Of a stretch of DNA of 64,000 nucleotides, positions 37,545 through 50,481 are shown piece after piece. Source of the DNA: Phoenix dactylifera. Lineage: Eukaryota; Streptophyta; Magnoliopsida; Arecales; Arecaceae. Within the stretch, counting starts at the first letter, position 1; the number at the start of each line of letters is the position of its first letter. Under the pieces are notes generated by a model. The model had not been told where the DNA came from. It did no database searches and worked only from the letters and a program-made list of their open reading frames with translations. Location of the stretch: contig NC_052396.1 in NCBI RefSeq assembly GCF_009389715.1, positions 17,328,631 through 17,392,630 on the forward strand. The letters are read 5' to 3'. Made by a program: the position numbers and the translations under genes.

Positions 37545-37760
37545 TCATTATTTTATTTATTTATTTATTTATACATTCATTCATATATATATATATATAT
37601 TTATGTATTTATTTATTTTATTTATTATTTTATTCATTGAAATATATTTATTTATTATCTCATTTATTTATTCATTCGTCATTCATTTATATAAATACTT
37701 TATTTATTTATTCATTCTTTTTTTTCTTTTTTTTCTTTTTTTTCTTTTTTTTCTTCCCAA
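37545..37760. repeat. TTTA-type and CTTTTTTTT microsatellites
   Basis: A run of TTTA/ATTC units and a TA stretch (37570-37590) is followed at 37718-37753 by four units of a 9-base CTTTTTTTT-like repeat. It separates the AT-rich from the GC-rich part of the transposon-like segment, and a spurious long frame runs through it. Confidence 0.85.
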
Positions 37761-37989
37761 ACTTTCCTTTTCTTCTCCTCTTCTTCTCTTCTCCCGACTT
37801 CTTCTCCCTTTCCCCTCTTCTCCTGCGAGGCAAGGAGGCAATCGGTGCTCGGAAGGGGGCCGGCCCGAGGCCAGCAGCGCCTGCGGCGGTCGGCCCTCTC
37901 CTTCCTGCGGAGGAGACACATGCCGGGAGAAGCCGGCCGAGGCCGGCCGCGTCGCGGGACGTCCGCAGCCGAGCCTGCGGCCGCTCCCC

Positions 37990-38262
37990 TCCTCCCATCC
38001 CAGCCCCTTTGCCAGGCCACCGCTGGCGACGACCCCAAGTCCGACCGCAATCCCCTTCGTCCCCTCCTCCTCCATCTATCCGTCTACCCGGGAGGCATCC
38101 TCCACCTACAGATCGACAAGGACCACTTCGCCCCCCGCCGTCGATTCTAGATCCCTGATGTTCTCCTCCCCGACCTCGACAACCACCGCCTCTGGCTCCC
38201 CCGTCTCTCCTCTCCCGCAGCCGAATCCACCTCCTCCTTCTACCGGGCCGACGGCTTCGGGG
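37990..38262 (+). pseudogene. Fragment resembling plant glucosidase II alpha subunit
   Basis: In the frame with codons at 38071 and onward the text reads LLLHLSVYPGGILHLQIDKD, then HFAPRRRF, a TAG at 38148-38150, and IPDVLLPDLDNHRLWLPRLS followed by SSFYRADGF. In plant glucosidase II alpha (family GH31, N-glycan trimming in the ER) the N-terminal region has the same order: a LSVYxxGxLRLxIDED motif, then KKRFQVPDVxLPxxE, then xLWLxRLS, then a YLxDGxE segment. The TAG sits where that family usually has Gln, so a single C-to-T change would explain it. The catalytic GH31 barrel is absent. The fragment lies in a GC-rich block inside a transposon-like segment and runs into Gly/Glu-rich low-complexity sequence after 38262. 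The assignment is from memory of the family. Confidence 0.6.
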
Positions 38263-38914
38263 GCAGCGGCGGGGGAGAGGGAGAAGAGGGGGAGGGCGTC
38301 GAGGGCGGCGGCGGGGGAGAGGGAGAGGAGGGATTACTTTGGCATTGAAGAGGGGGAGGGAGGGGGATGGGTGGAAGAGGATGAGGCTTGGGGATGGAGT
38401 TATTTGAGAGGAAAAAAAAAATTAGTTGGGGATATTTTGGTCAAAAAAACTGCTTTCCGACAAAGCTGAAAACAACATTTTCGGAAAGCTCCAAATTGGA
38501 GCTTTCTCCAAAAAGCTGTTTTCAGCTTTCTGGAAAAGCTGAAACAGTTTTTCGGAAATTTTACCAAACACAATTTTTTATCTAAAAGTACTTTTGGAGG
38601 GCCAGAAAGTGCTTTTTGGCCCTCCAAGAGCTCCCCCAAACAGGATCTTAGGACCAGAAGAGAGATCTCCACCCATTGAGTTATGAGCCAACATTAATCC
38701 GAGCTAAGATAGTGCTTGCTTTTCGAAGTGACTTTTGATGATATAAGCATTCCACCAATCCATAAATTCTCTGGTCATGATAGATTAAAGTTATATTCCA
38801 AGCATAGTTGCTCGTAGAGGAAGTCAACCAAAGAAACCAGATACAGTTCGGAAACGGGGAGTCGATCAAAGAACGAGGTATTTAAAGAATAAAAAGCTTA
38901 TGGTATTCTGAGAG

Positions 38915-39455
38915 CCCCCATCCCCTGGTTTCCTCAAAATGAACTTTAACGACAGTATTTCAGAGGACGGAAGTAGATATGGTGTGGGTTTTGTGATCAG
39001 AGACTAGGAGCTCAGGTTGATTGCGGCAGGAGGACGGCGCATGTTTGATGAGTTCATCCTAACGGCGTAGCTGCGCGCGGCGGGGAGGATCTCGTATATG
39101 CTAGAGTATATTTGGGGGCTCAGCAGATATTTTTGGAGGGTGATTCTGCCACAGTGATTGAGTAGATCAAGAGCGAACGTGCCATGCCAGATCTACACCC
39201 ACTAGTCGGGAATGTTTGCCATCTTCAGGACAATCTTGATTTTTTTTGAGTCGCACATTTATTTCAGGAGGTGAACAGTGTGACTAACTGAGTCGCCTTC
39301 TCAGTAGCTTATCATTCCGGGGCTTTTCTATGGGATGGCACTGGCCCTATCTCTCAGGGCCTCAATCGTGTTTTGTATTCTGATTTATCATGGTGTATTT
39401 ATATCTATATGTAGTGAGACGCTGGTTTACCAAAATAAAAAATAAAAAGGCAGAC
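38915..39455 (+). mobile_element. 5'-truncated LINE RNase H end
   Basis: In shifting plus frames it reads PGFLKMNFNDSISEDG, YGVGFVIRD, LRLIAAGGRR, EGDSATVIE-like text near 39135, VNSVTN then VAFSVAYHSGAFLWDG and VLYSDLSWCIYIYM, with several in-frame stops. It ends in an A-rich tail (AAAATAAAAAATAAAAAGG) at about 39430-39450. The order (FDGS, GGxGFVIRD, EGDSATVI, ALRDxLxSDxxxCIxxR equivalent) is the same as in the copies at 24.4, 33.7 and 55.9 kb. Confidence 0.75.
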
Positions 39456-39620
39456 ATGGAATGTTTTTGACAAGACTAAGCTGGTGAGCAAAGAAGTTAG
39501 GGGAATTTTGCTCAACTGAACACTTATTGCTGATTGACTTCTCTATAACCGATCCCACATGAAGATCCCTAGGGACTAAGAAGTCCCTCCAGAGGATCCC
39601 TATGGCCTTGGCCTCTTTTA

Positions 39621-40101
39621 GGGCTCGTTTGGTTCGCGGGAAGCATTTTCCTTCCTAGGAATATGATTCCTGGGAAACAAATTCCTAGGAAGAGGATGCC
39701 TAGGAAAGTACTTTTGGCATGTTTGGTTGACCATGGGAAAGTGACAAATTTCCAAGATGCTTATGTTTGGTTGGCCATCCACTTTCCTAGGAAAGTTATA
39801 TATAATTCCTATTATGCCCTTAATAAAAATTAGGTTTTTAATGCCTCTTTAATGCTTCTTTAATGCTGAAGTTACTTTTTGGGAAAAAGTAAAAATGGAG
39901 TGATTCCCGCCTCATGGGAAAGTAACTTTCCCATGTTTCTCATGGGAAAGACTTTCCCATGAAATATGGGAATCACATTCCCATGGGAATACAACTTTCC
40001 CTTCTCTCTCCTTTGAAAACTCCAACCAAACAAGAGGCATCTCATTACTTTTCCGTTGACCACACTTTCCCCCCTTCTTTTCCCGCGAACCAAACGAGCC
40101 C
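39621..40101. mobile_element. Tourist-like MITE (PIF/Harbinger type)
   Basis: This 481-bp element has perfect 22-bp inverted ends that begin GGGCTCGTTTGGTTCGCGGG. It is flanked by the trinucleotide TTA on both sides (39618-39620 and 40102-40104). GGG(C/T)C(T/C)GTTTGGTT ends and a TTA target duplication define Tourist-like MITEs. The interior is rich in short palindromes around CATGGGAAAG and CTTTCCCATG. There is no coding capacity. Confidence 0.93.
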
Positions 40102-40379
40102 TTAGGGACATGTCAGCCACTAGGAAAATTAAAAAGCAGGCTTTGGCAAACGGAGAAAAGAAAACTAGAGAGTTATGACCCTACGGCTGAGCTTTGATAA
40201 AACTTTCTTAAAATAATTTACAGAAGCGAGGAAAGACCGATAGCCATAACCTTAGTATATTAGTCAGAGATGGTTGGATCTCTAGAAAATAAGCATAAAG
40301 CCACAACTAGAGAATCCACAGAGCATCCGCATCTCCAACTTCTTGAAGTGATCTCCCTGAGACTTTAATAAAGATAAGC

Positions 40380-40394
40380 TGGTATCAGAGGATC
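40380..40394 (+). other. LTR-retrotransposon primer-binding-site remnant
   Basis: TGGTATCAGAG at 40380-40390 matches the primer site complementary to the 3' end of plant initiator tRNA-Met. It is preceded by the LTR-end-like ACTTTAATAAAGATAAGC. No matching LTR pair or coding part was seen nearby, so at most a relic is present. Confidence 0.4.
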
Positions 40395-40670
40395 TAGAGC
40401 TATCGGTCAATCCTCAATCAAGGCTACAACCAACCTAAGATGGTCGAGCACAGAATTTATTTGTAGACCTAGATCTAATATGGCATGCTAGTTTCTTGGT
40501 TTAACGATGCAGAATACTTGAAATTGTGATCTAGTAAGTACCACAATCTTAGGACAAAGAGAGCTCAATAATTTGACATTTTAAATCAAGTGAAACAATA
40601 GGGTAAATGCAAGGTCACCCTATGGTTAGGGTTGCTTTTAAGATGTTAAAATCAAAAGAGTTTTTTGCGT

Positions 40671-40926
40671 GCATGTCCTTCTAAATATTGAAATTCGCAT
40701 GAATATACTTCCAAATTGATATTTACATGTATACCCTTATAAAATACTTGTTTTGCGTGTATACCCTCCATTTTTCTTTTATATGCCCATCCTATTTAAC
40801 GCCATTAAGAAATTAGCAGTTTAAAATTAAAAATAACTTAAATATCCTTAATAGTAGATATACGAAAAGAAATATTTACAGGGCATTCATGCAAATTTTA
40901 ATATTTAGAAGGGCATTTATGCAAAA
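40671..40926. mobile_element. Foldback MITE, first of an adjacent pair
   Basis: The left arm (TTTTTTGCGTGCATGTCCTT, then CTAAATATTGAAATTCGCATGAATA) is complementary to the right arm ending at 40926, which reads inward as TTTTTGCATAAATGCCCTTC, CTAAATATTAAAATTTGCATGAAT. The arms are about 50 bases with roughly 80 percent pairing. There is no coding capacity. Confidence 0.75.
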
Positions 40927-40935
40927 ATATAAGAA

Positions 40936-41212
40936 TTTTTTTGCACGTATACCCTCCTAAATATATGAAATTGCATGAATACCCTTCAAAATTGCTATTT
41001 TCATATATGCCTTTATAAACGTTTTTTTTTTTGCATGTTTACCCATTAATAGTATTTTCGTCATTTTAATTTTAAATTGCGAACTTCTTAACAACGTTAG
41101 ATAGCATGGGTATGCATACAAAATAAGTATTTGATGAGGATATATATATAAATATAATTTTAGAATGGTATTCACGTAATTTTAATATTTAGGAGGATAT
41201 GTACGTAAAAAA
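40936..41212. mobile_element. Foldback MITE, second of an adjacent pair
   Basis: This has the same architecture as its neighbour: the left arm TTTTTTTGCACGTATACCCT, CCTAAATATATGAAATTGC pairs with the right arm, which reads inward as TTTTTTACGTACATATCCTC, CTAAATATTAAAATTACGTG. It lies ten bases after the first copy in the same register and about 200 bases before the presumed RPL23A promoter region. Confidence 0.75.
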
Positions 41213-41439
41213 TCCAAATTAAAAATTTTGGCGACATATTTGAATATAAAGAAACCAAATAGCACAAATCACAATCCTCCACCCGGTCCGCCCGGACTAA
41301 ATTCTTTTCACCCGGTCCACGATCCACCGAACCGTGGCGCTTGAACCCAGGCTCCCTGGCGCCATTGACCCATCGGGCGAGAACACTCCATCAACCTAAT
41401 TAGACGGACATGATTGCTTCAAGAATCCTATAAGTTTTT

Positions 41440-41538
41440 CCCGGCGGCCCTCCAATTTCTACGCGTCGGTTGTTAGGGTTTTCGGGGTGGGTCGGGGAGA
41501 GACGGTGGGAGGCGCTCGAAAGAAGCTCCACGAAAACG
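41440..41538 (+). promoter_or_regulatory. Probable RPL23A promoter and non-coding first exon
   Basis: TTAGGGTTT at 41473-41481 is a telo-box in reverse orientation, the usual element near transcription starts of plant ribosomal protein genes. It is followed by GC-rich leader-like sequence and candidate donors at 41539 (ACG|GTCGGT) or a few bases later. The next plausible acceptor in the same orientation before the RPL23A start codon is TTGAATGCAG at 47887. The link between the two is inference; no transcript evidence was available. Confidence 0.5.
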
Positions 41539-42944
41539 GTCGGTCTCCTTTCTCCTCGAATCTGTACTTTGAAATTTATGGTTCTTAATGTTTGATTACA
41601 TCTTCTTGGATTCCTAGGGATTAAATTCCTGTGATAGGTTTATTGGCTATGTTCCTGTTCAGAGGAATCATTTCAAGGACTGAGTAGCTTACTTGTTGTG
41701 ACTCGTTTGTGATTTGGTTACCTTGGAATGTGATCATTGTCAAACCTATCAGCTTTCTACTTCGATAAAATCTCTTTTGGACAGATTTGTCTCTATATTA
41801 TACTCATTGGGATAAGGGATAAGTTAGTAGCTGCTCTTTTTTTTTTTGTGCTTGGCCTTGTAGATTTCCCCCCCTTTTTTGGAGTACATTTTGATTATTT
41901 GTAATGTTTATTAGGGAATCGAAATGCAGATTGTGTGATATCAACTTTAGAAAAACTAACGTATGAATTTTTGCATCAAGAGATGCTGGAAGACAAGTTT
42001 ATGAAATCATTAGAGGTATAATCTTTATTAAGAAGAAAAAAGCAGCGTAAAAGAAAAATTTTCTTTGACAGTGCTAATTTCAATGGCGGCTCTAACTTTA
42101 ATTGCGGGTTTTATAAATTTCCTATTATAGCATTCAACGGGAAAGTATGCAATGTTATGCGTCCACTTGAACAGGAAAACTGTGTCTTGAAAGATCAGTT
42201 ATAGGGGTGCAGGTCGGCCTCTTTTATATATTTTCTTAGGCTATGGGCTTTATATGCTTTATCAGTCAAGTTAAACTAATAATTTGTTACTCAAGTTGTG
42301 TGAGATCCTTTTTTTCCGGAATTGCCTTTTGGTGGAAGAAAGGTATATTAAAGTTATTTGCTGTTAAGTATTTTGTCCTTACAAGCACCATATATTTCCT
42401 TTTTTCCCTTATTACTAGCATGCAAATTCATGGTTTGATGAGTCTGGTGGGATACAGTAACTAAGATAAATCTTTCCTTTGTAGTGTTTCTGTGGTCTTT
42501 ATAAACAACAGATCTTGCATGTATATTGGTGCTGCATGGAATTTAAATTCTAGTAAGAAATGATGGATGAGGAAAGAGGAAATGAATTGAAAAGCTCTTG
42601 GCCTTTCTTTTAGAAAGCCATGAAAGATTGAGGTAGCCTGTGAAGGGGAACGTTTTGTGCAAGGGAAGAGAAGTAGGCAATGGGAACTGAAATTTACAAG
42701 TTTTATAAAAAGGGTCATATTTATGTGTATGAATTCATGACAGCAATGCTAATGTTTTATGCATCATCAGGAGTAGCATCAGGCTGGTTTTAATGTGCGC
42801 ACCCCCATCTCCTCCATCAATCAACTTGTAAGAATTGTGTACTTTCTGTCCATCAATCAAGTTGGGTCCAAGTCTAGATGGTGAGAACCACTAGGTCTGT
42901 GGTTTGTGTACGTATCAGCTTTAGGTTTGGTTATCATTCTCAAG

Positions 42945-43595
42945 CAAGGTTCGCTGTACCGGTACCGGTAGGCATACTAGTCGCCTACCAGACCGGTACG
43001 GTTCCGGTTCGTACCGGAACCGGCCGATACGAATAGGCCAGCTCTTTCCTGCCGGAGCCGGAGAAAAAGAAGAGAACGAGAGAGAGCGCGGGGAAGAGGA
43101 GGGAGGAGACCTGTGGCTGCCATCGGAGAGCTGTGAAGGGGTGGCGGAGGCCCCGGGGGGGACCTGTGGGGGCGCGGCCGCGGCTTTTTAAATTTGGGGA
43201 TTTTAAGTGAAGTCGGCAATCGGGTGCCGACTTCACTTAAAAATCTCCGAATTAAAAAATTTGAGAATTTTTAAGTGAAGTCGACAACAGATTTGCCGAC
43301 TTCACTTAAAATCTTCAAATTTAAAAAGCCGCAGCCGCGGCCTCGGCCTCGGCCCCCGCGGGTTTCCCCGCCCCTCTTGCGGGCTCCGCCCCTGCGGCCT
43401 TCGTTGCCTCTCTACGGCTCTCCGATGGCGGCCACAGATCTTCTCCCTCTCTTCCCCGCGCTCTCTCTCCTTCTATTCGTCTTCTTCGTCTCCGGCACAG
43501 AACCAGTCCGTACCAGTTTTTATTGCTCCGGCGTACCGGTTACAGGCCGGACTGGTCCGAACCGGCCGGTTCGTCAGACCCTGGTCCCAAGCTGG
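42945..43595. repeat. Large foldback GGTTCG/TACCGG element
   Basis: It starts AAGGTTCGCTGTACCGGTAC near 42945 and ends CCGGCCGGTTCGTCAGACC near 43580. The GC-rich arms, each about 250 bases, are complementary: CATCGGAGAGCTGTGAAGG on the left against the right-hand CGGCTCTCCGATGG, and GAGAGAGCGCGGGGAAGAGG against CTCTTCCCCGCGCTCTCTC. The centre (43190-43330) contains two successive small hairpins built from TTAAGTGAAGTCGGCAA and its complement. It sits in the presumed leader intron of RPL23A. Confidence 0.85.
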
Positions 43596-46227
43596 TCCAC
43601 CTGCGAAAAACTAAATGGAAATAATATGAAAATAGCGACATTGGCCAAATGATCAAGAGATTAGGGATTTGGTGAGGCCTTTAATCTGTGTAACATTTAG
43701 AAAACAAAACATTAGACAGATCTTATAATCATGGTTCATATCAGGTTCAGGGTTGGCTATTGGTCCCCAGCAGGTCCACTTGTGAAAAACTAATGTGAAA
43801 ATGGGAATGAAATAGTAATATCATACGACAATCAAGGGATCTGAGATTTTGCAATGACTAACTTATCTAACTATTTAGAAAAACAATTCATAAGAGTTAA
43901 TTTATAATAATTAACAATTACACTTTTAAGAAAATTAACTGTGTAAGAATCTTTTGGGTCATGTATATCTTTACTAGGCCCAGACCAAGATCTAATATCT
44001 TTGGTTTGTCTATATCCATCCCCATTCCTCACCCAAAAGTCTATGGATTTGGAATTTGTCCATGAAAGGCCATGGTAGGGTCTACTTTGAGTCTGCCATC
44101 TAAGTGACAATCATGTGCATCATGTTTTGGACTTATGAAGGGGAATTAAGGCACATGAGAATTTTATTGGAAGATGATAGTCTAGTAATGAAATAGTAAG
44201 ATTGGTTGTTTTCATTTGATGCACAGTTAACTTGCATCTAGTGTTGACTTTACCTAACTAGTATCGTTTATAAGCAAACTTTCAAACACATATTTGCGTT
44301 TGTAAGATAATTAGTAGTTTATATTTTTGGTTTAGGAAAATTAGATGGATTACCACAGTGTGTTTCTTGTTTGCAGCATTTAGTGGAGCTGTTTTGGGAT
44401 TCATCTGAGGCAGCCATATCCTTGCTAATCTTACTAATGGAATTTAGCTGTGATTGGTTTGAATGAAGATTCATAGTTAGCTCCATGATTCTTGATTTTG
44501 ATGCCTTGACCACTCTCTGAACTAAATTTTACCATTTCAGCTTATGCCTATGTAGATTATTTTGGAGTTATCCAGATAATAGTAGCATTTGCTTTATCGA
44601 GAACCTTATCAAGTAATTTGATTGGAAATTTTGTCTTTTTTCTTAGTTAATCCTAATGAAGATTAATTCAAGGGAGAAGAATGTGATACATCTATCGAAT
44701 AGGAAAATCTTCACATAAATTGTTGGTCTAAATCAAGGTTCGCTACCTTGGTAGCAGACCCGTAGTAGTACCATCCTATTACGGTGTTAGTATGTGGTAC
44801 AATATGAGATAGAGAGACGTACCGAGTGTCGGTACGGTAAAAGACTGTGTACCAGTATGGTATGGTATGTTCGGTACGGTATGGTACGTTCGGTACGGTA
44901 TGGTATCGATCAGTACAGCAAATGTTAGTCTAGATGATGTTCTTCATGATCCATGGACCATTGTGAACATTTCAACAACAAGATAACTGAAGGGACTATT
45001 AAAGGATTCAGTTAAAGCATGCTTAGACAACATGGGTCATCCAACATTGTTCTAAAAGTAATAGAATGGTCTAGATGATGGAACGGGAATTAGGAATAAA
45101 GCATTAGTGGTTGCACAATCAAGAAAAAAAATTGCAATTAGATGAATGGAAAAGTTATAATCATTTCTTTGTCCCAATACATGAGATATTTTCTTAAGCA
45201 GGTTTAATTTTTGGTCCCTCTTTAACCTATACAAGAAAAGGGACATGCTCAATTACATTGTGTTATTGTCTGATATAGCCATGGATGCGATCTATTATTG
45301 ATCTTAGGTTTTCAATCATTTATATTTTGATTAAGAACATAAATTGGATTATAGGTAATTTTTGATTCTACGCGAATTGAAGGAATATAGAACTCATTGA
45401 TATTAGCAATGGAGAAATAAAACAAACAAACGGTTACCTGTAATCCTTTGATTGGTGAAATAGGTGCCTATGAGTTTGATAGGTCTATTCTGTATTTTGG
45501 GCAAATTAAAAAAAAAGGTATTTAACTTGACACAATTTTGCATCAGAATATTGGATGTCATGGTAGCAAATGAGATTAAGTCTTGAGTTTTTTTTTTTTG
45601 GTTTTTTATCTTTCATAATTAAGATCACTGAAACATGGGTCATCTTGTAAATAGAACTGACTTCCCCCTTTGATGTCTTAGACATGAACAAGGCTGCCTT
45701 ATGGGAACTGCTACATGTAGTGCAGTACTGGTAGAGTTTGAAAAATCAGATCCTGCTTCCATTTTGATCTAGACTGAGATTAAAACATTTTCATAGTTTT
45801 AGTGGGTCTGTCTGAAAATGATAAAGATACAAAAAATAATAATATATTAAGTAAGGATGCTAGAAAAATATAAACTTGAGATATATAGACATTGTCAATA
45901 CTTATGAGCATAGTAATTTGTTTGGTGGATACATACGATATCACTTGATTTGGTTTAACATTTTATCAAATTTAAAAGAGGAAGAGATTAAATAAGCGAA
46001 TAATAGTACATTTTTTGAAAAATTGAAGTATAGAGCATTTTATAGTGTAATTTAATTGTCTGATTATCATTTAGACATGCAAAAGTGTGATCATCTTGGA
46101 TATCCGAGTAACAAAGCTAAGGTGTATTGAAAGCTGACCAACCTAGTTGGTAAGTACGAACTAGAAAGATAACAAAACCAATATTGTCAATAGCAGGTAA
46201 AATATTTATTACCAAACATTTATTTTT
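43596..46227. other. Presumed RPL23A leader intron, middle part
   Basis: Apart from a short GGTTCG repeat at 44.73-44.93 kb, this stretch is ordinary AT-rich sequence with poly-T and poly-A runs. No exon or gene could be supported. Confidence 0.5.
44734..44930. repeat. Short GGTTCG/TACCGG repeat copy
   Basis: It opens AAGGTTCGCTACCTTGGTAG and closes CAGTACAGCAAATG, which reads inward as CATTTGCTGTACTG, so the ends form a rough inverted repeat. Near the right end the unit GGTATGGTACGTTCGGTACG is tandemly repeated. It has no foldback centre. Confidence 0.7.
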
Positions 46228-46894
46228 AAAAAAAATATTATAATGGTAATATTATATGAGCAATGCTTTGTATTAAGAGTTTACCAACCTAGTTGGTAAT
46301 AGTGGGACCAGGGTTTGCTGTGCCGGTACCGAGCACCATCGGTTGCTCGACGGCATGAGTCAGTAGGGACCTGTGCCATGCTGGGCCGGGTCTGTACTGA
46401 CACAGGAGACCGTTGGAGAGAGAAAAAGAGAGAGCGAGTATGGAAGGGAGGCCGACGGAGGGTGGCGGAGGCCGGCGCTGGTGCAGGTCGTAGAGGGTGG
46501 CGGAAGCCGCTGCTGGTGCATGTGGCAGAGGCCGCGGTAGGGGAACAGAATAGGGGTTTGGTTGTGGCCTCCGCCACCTGCACTAGCGCCGGCCTCCGCA
46601 CCTACACCAGCGTCGGCTTCTGCCGGCCTCCTCCCTCTCCCGCTTGCTCTCTCTTTTCTTCTCTTTCTTTCTTCTCGTCTGGAGATGGCGTCTCGGTTTC
46701 TTTGCCGAAACCGTTCCGGTCCGCTACCGGTACGGCTCGGGACGCCTCGAACTAGGCAGTTTCGGACAGTTCTGCCGACCTTGAGCAGGACATTTTTTTT
46801 CTTTTTTTAAATATATGCTTTTAAAAAATCATGGTAATATTATATGAGTAGTGCTTTGTAATGAGAGTTGACCAAACTAGTTGGTAATAATGGA
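46228..46894. repeat. Foldback element bracketed by ~75-bp direct repeats
   Basis: A foldback GGTTCG-family element (46306-46810) starts GGGTTTGCTGTGCCGGTACC. Its arms pair around 46500-46600: GGTGGCGGAGGCCGGCGCTG against the right-hand GCGCCGGCCTCCGC and GGCCTCCGCCACC. It lacks the AGTGAAGTCGGCA core. It is bracketed by a diverged direct repeat of about 75 bases: 46228-46304 and 46820-46894 share ATGGTAATATTATATGAG, GTGCTTTGTA-like text and CTAGTTGGTAATA. Confidence 0.75.
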
Positions 46895-47887
46895 GTAGCT
46901 ATTCGTGCATACATGCTTGTATGTGCTGACTGATTGGCACTTACCTCATAATGGGACATAAGGGGTCACTGCAGTGGGAGATACATGCTAGGTGCATGGT
47001 AGATTTTGCATAAGCACACATTTCCACTTTTTTTATTGACTTGATTTCAACATTTTGTTAACTTACCCTCTATCTTGTTTTGTGGGATAACTTAGATTAG
47101 TTTTGGTTGTTTCATGTGTAGGGTTATCCCCACATATGGATTTAATATATAATATTAACAATTTACTTCCCTTTTTCTGGTGCTTTCCATGAATTCGTGA
47201 AAGCTTTCCTGAATCTTCTCTCTGTACCTTCTTTACTTTTGTTTCATCTGGCTTTTGTGCATTAAAGAAACGAGAAAGGAAAAGAGAATCACATTGCTTG
47301 GAGGACGAAGAATGGTTGGTCGGTTGTCTGTTTGTACATTGTTAATGCTTGGAGAAGAATTTTGTATACTGATATGGTTCTTATGATGTTGAAGTGCATA
47401 TAATTTGTTGCACGAAAACTTGTGGAACAAGTCCTCCGGGCTCCGGCAGAAGGTTTTGAGTTGTATGCTTGCTTTTTTTTTTGCATTAAATTTATTGAAG
47501 CAATTGGTGAATCAAATGGAACCTTCACCTTTAAGATGACAATATCCTTAATTGAAATGAATAGAAAAGGAAATACAAAGGCAACCTGCAAATTGCTGAG
47601 TTTGTGCTGTTGGTTATTTTTAAGGTTTACTTGTTTTTTTTTTCCTTATATATTCTGTAATGGCGCTGGAAGGCTCTTCTTCAGAATGAATGTTTTAGTT
47701 ATCCGGTTCCTGCATGAACCATATAAATCAGGGAAATTATTGTACTCGCCATTAACCTAAAGTTGTATGGGTGCATGACTGCACAGTTTAACTTGTTACC
47801 TATTGTTCTGGTAGGTTTCTGAATACTAGCTCTCATATCTCCTAGTTGTGTGTGTTATGTTTCTGACATGTTAATGATTGAATGCAG

Positions 47888-47920
47888 TTGAGATTCTGAA
47901 GCTTATCTGCACATTACAAG
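47888..47920 (+). other. RPL23A 5' untranslated part of the start-codon exon
   Basis: After the acceptor TTGAATGCAG at 47887, the 33 bases up to the ATG at 47921 contain no upstream ATG. They are taken as the end of the leader. Confidence 0.55.

Positions 47921-50481
<2,561 letters not shown>

Larger units (their letters stand above)
36860..38655. mobile_element. Transposon-like segment with captured gene fragment
   Basis: Both ends carry subterminal sequence typical of plant non-autonomous DNA transposons in opposite orientations. The left end reads AAAAAGCTGTTTGCCGTTTGG, GTGTTTGGTAAACAAACTG and AAAGTACTTTTG. The right end, read inward, gives GATCCTGTTTGGGGGAGC, AAAGTACTTTTAG and GTGTTTGGTAAAATTTCC. 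The right flank also has small palindromes such as GCTCCAAATTGGAGC. Exact terminal repeats and a target duplication could not be defined, and the left end has a 15-bp tandem duplication (GTCTGAAGTAGAGCT twice). Between the ends lie AT-rich tandem repeats (37.0-37.7 kb) and a GC-rich block (37.8-38.4 kb) that carries a gene fragment. Confidence 0.5.

Noticed and set aside
37534-38469. 311-codon plus frame
   Set aside because: Its first third is a translated microsatellite of Ile, Tyr and Phe. It crosses AT-rich repeats into a GC-rich block and is in a different frame from the glucosidase-like fragment.
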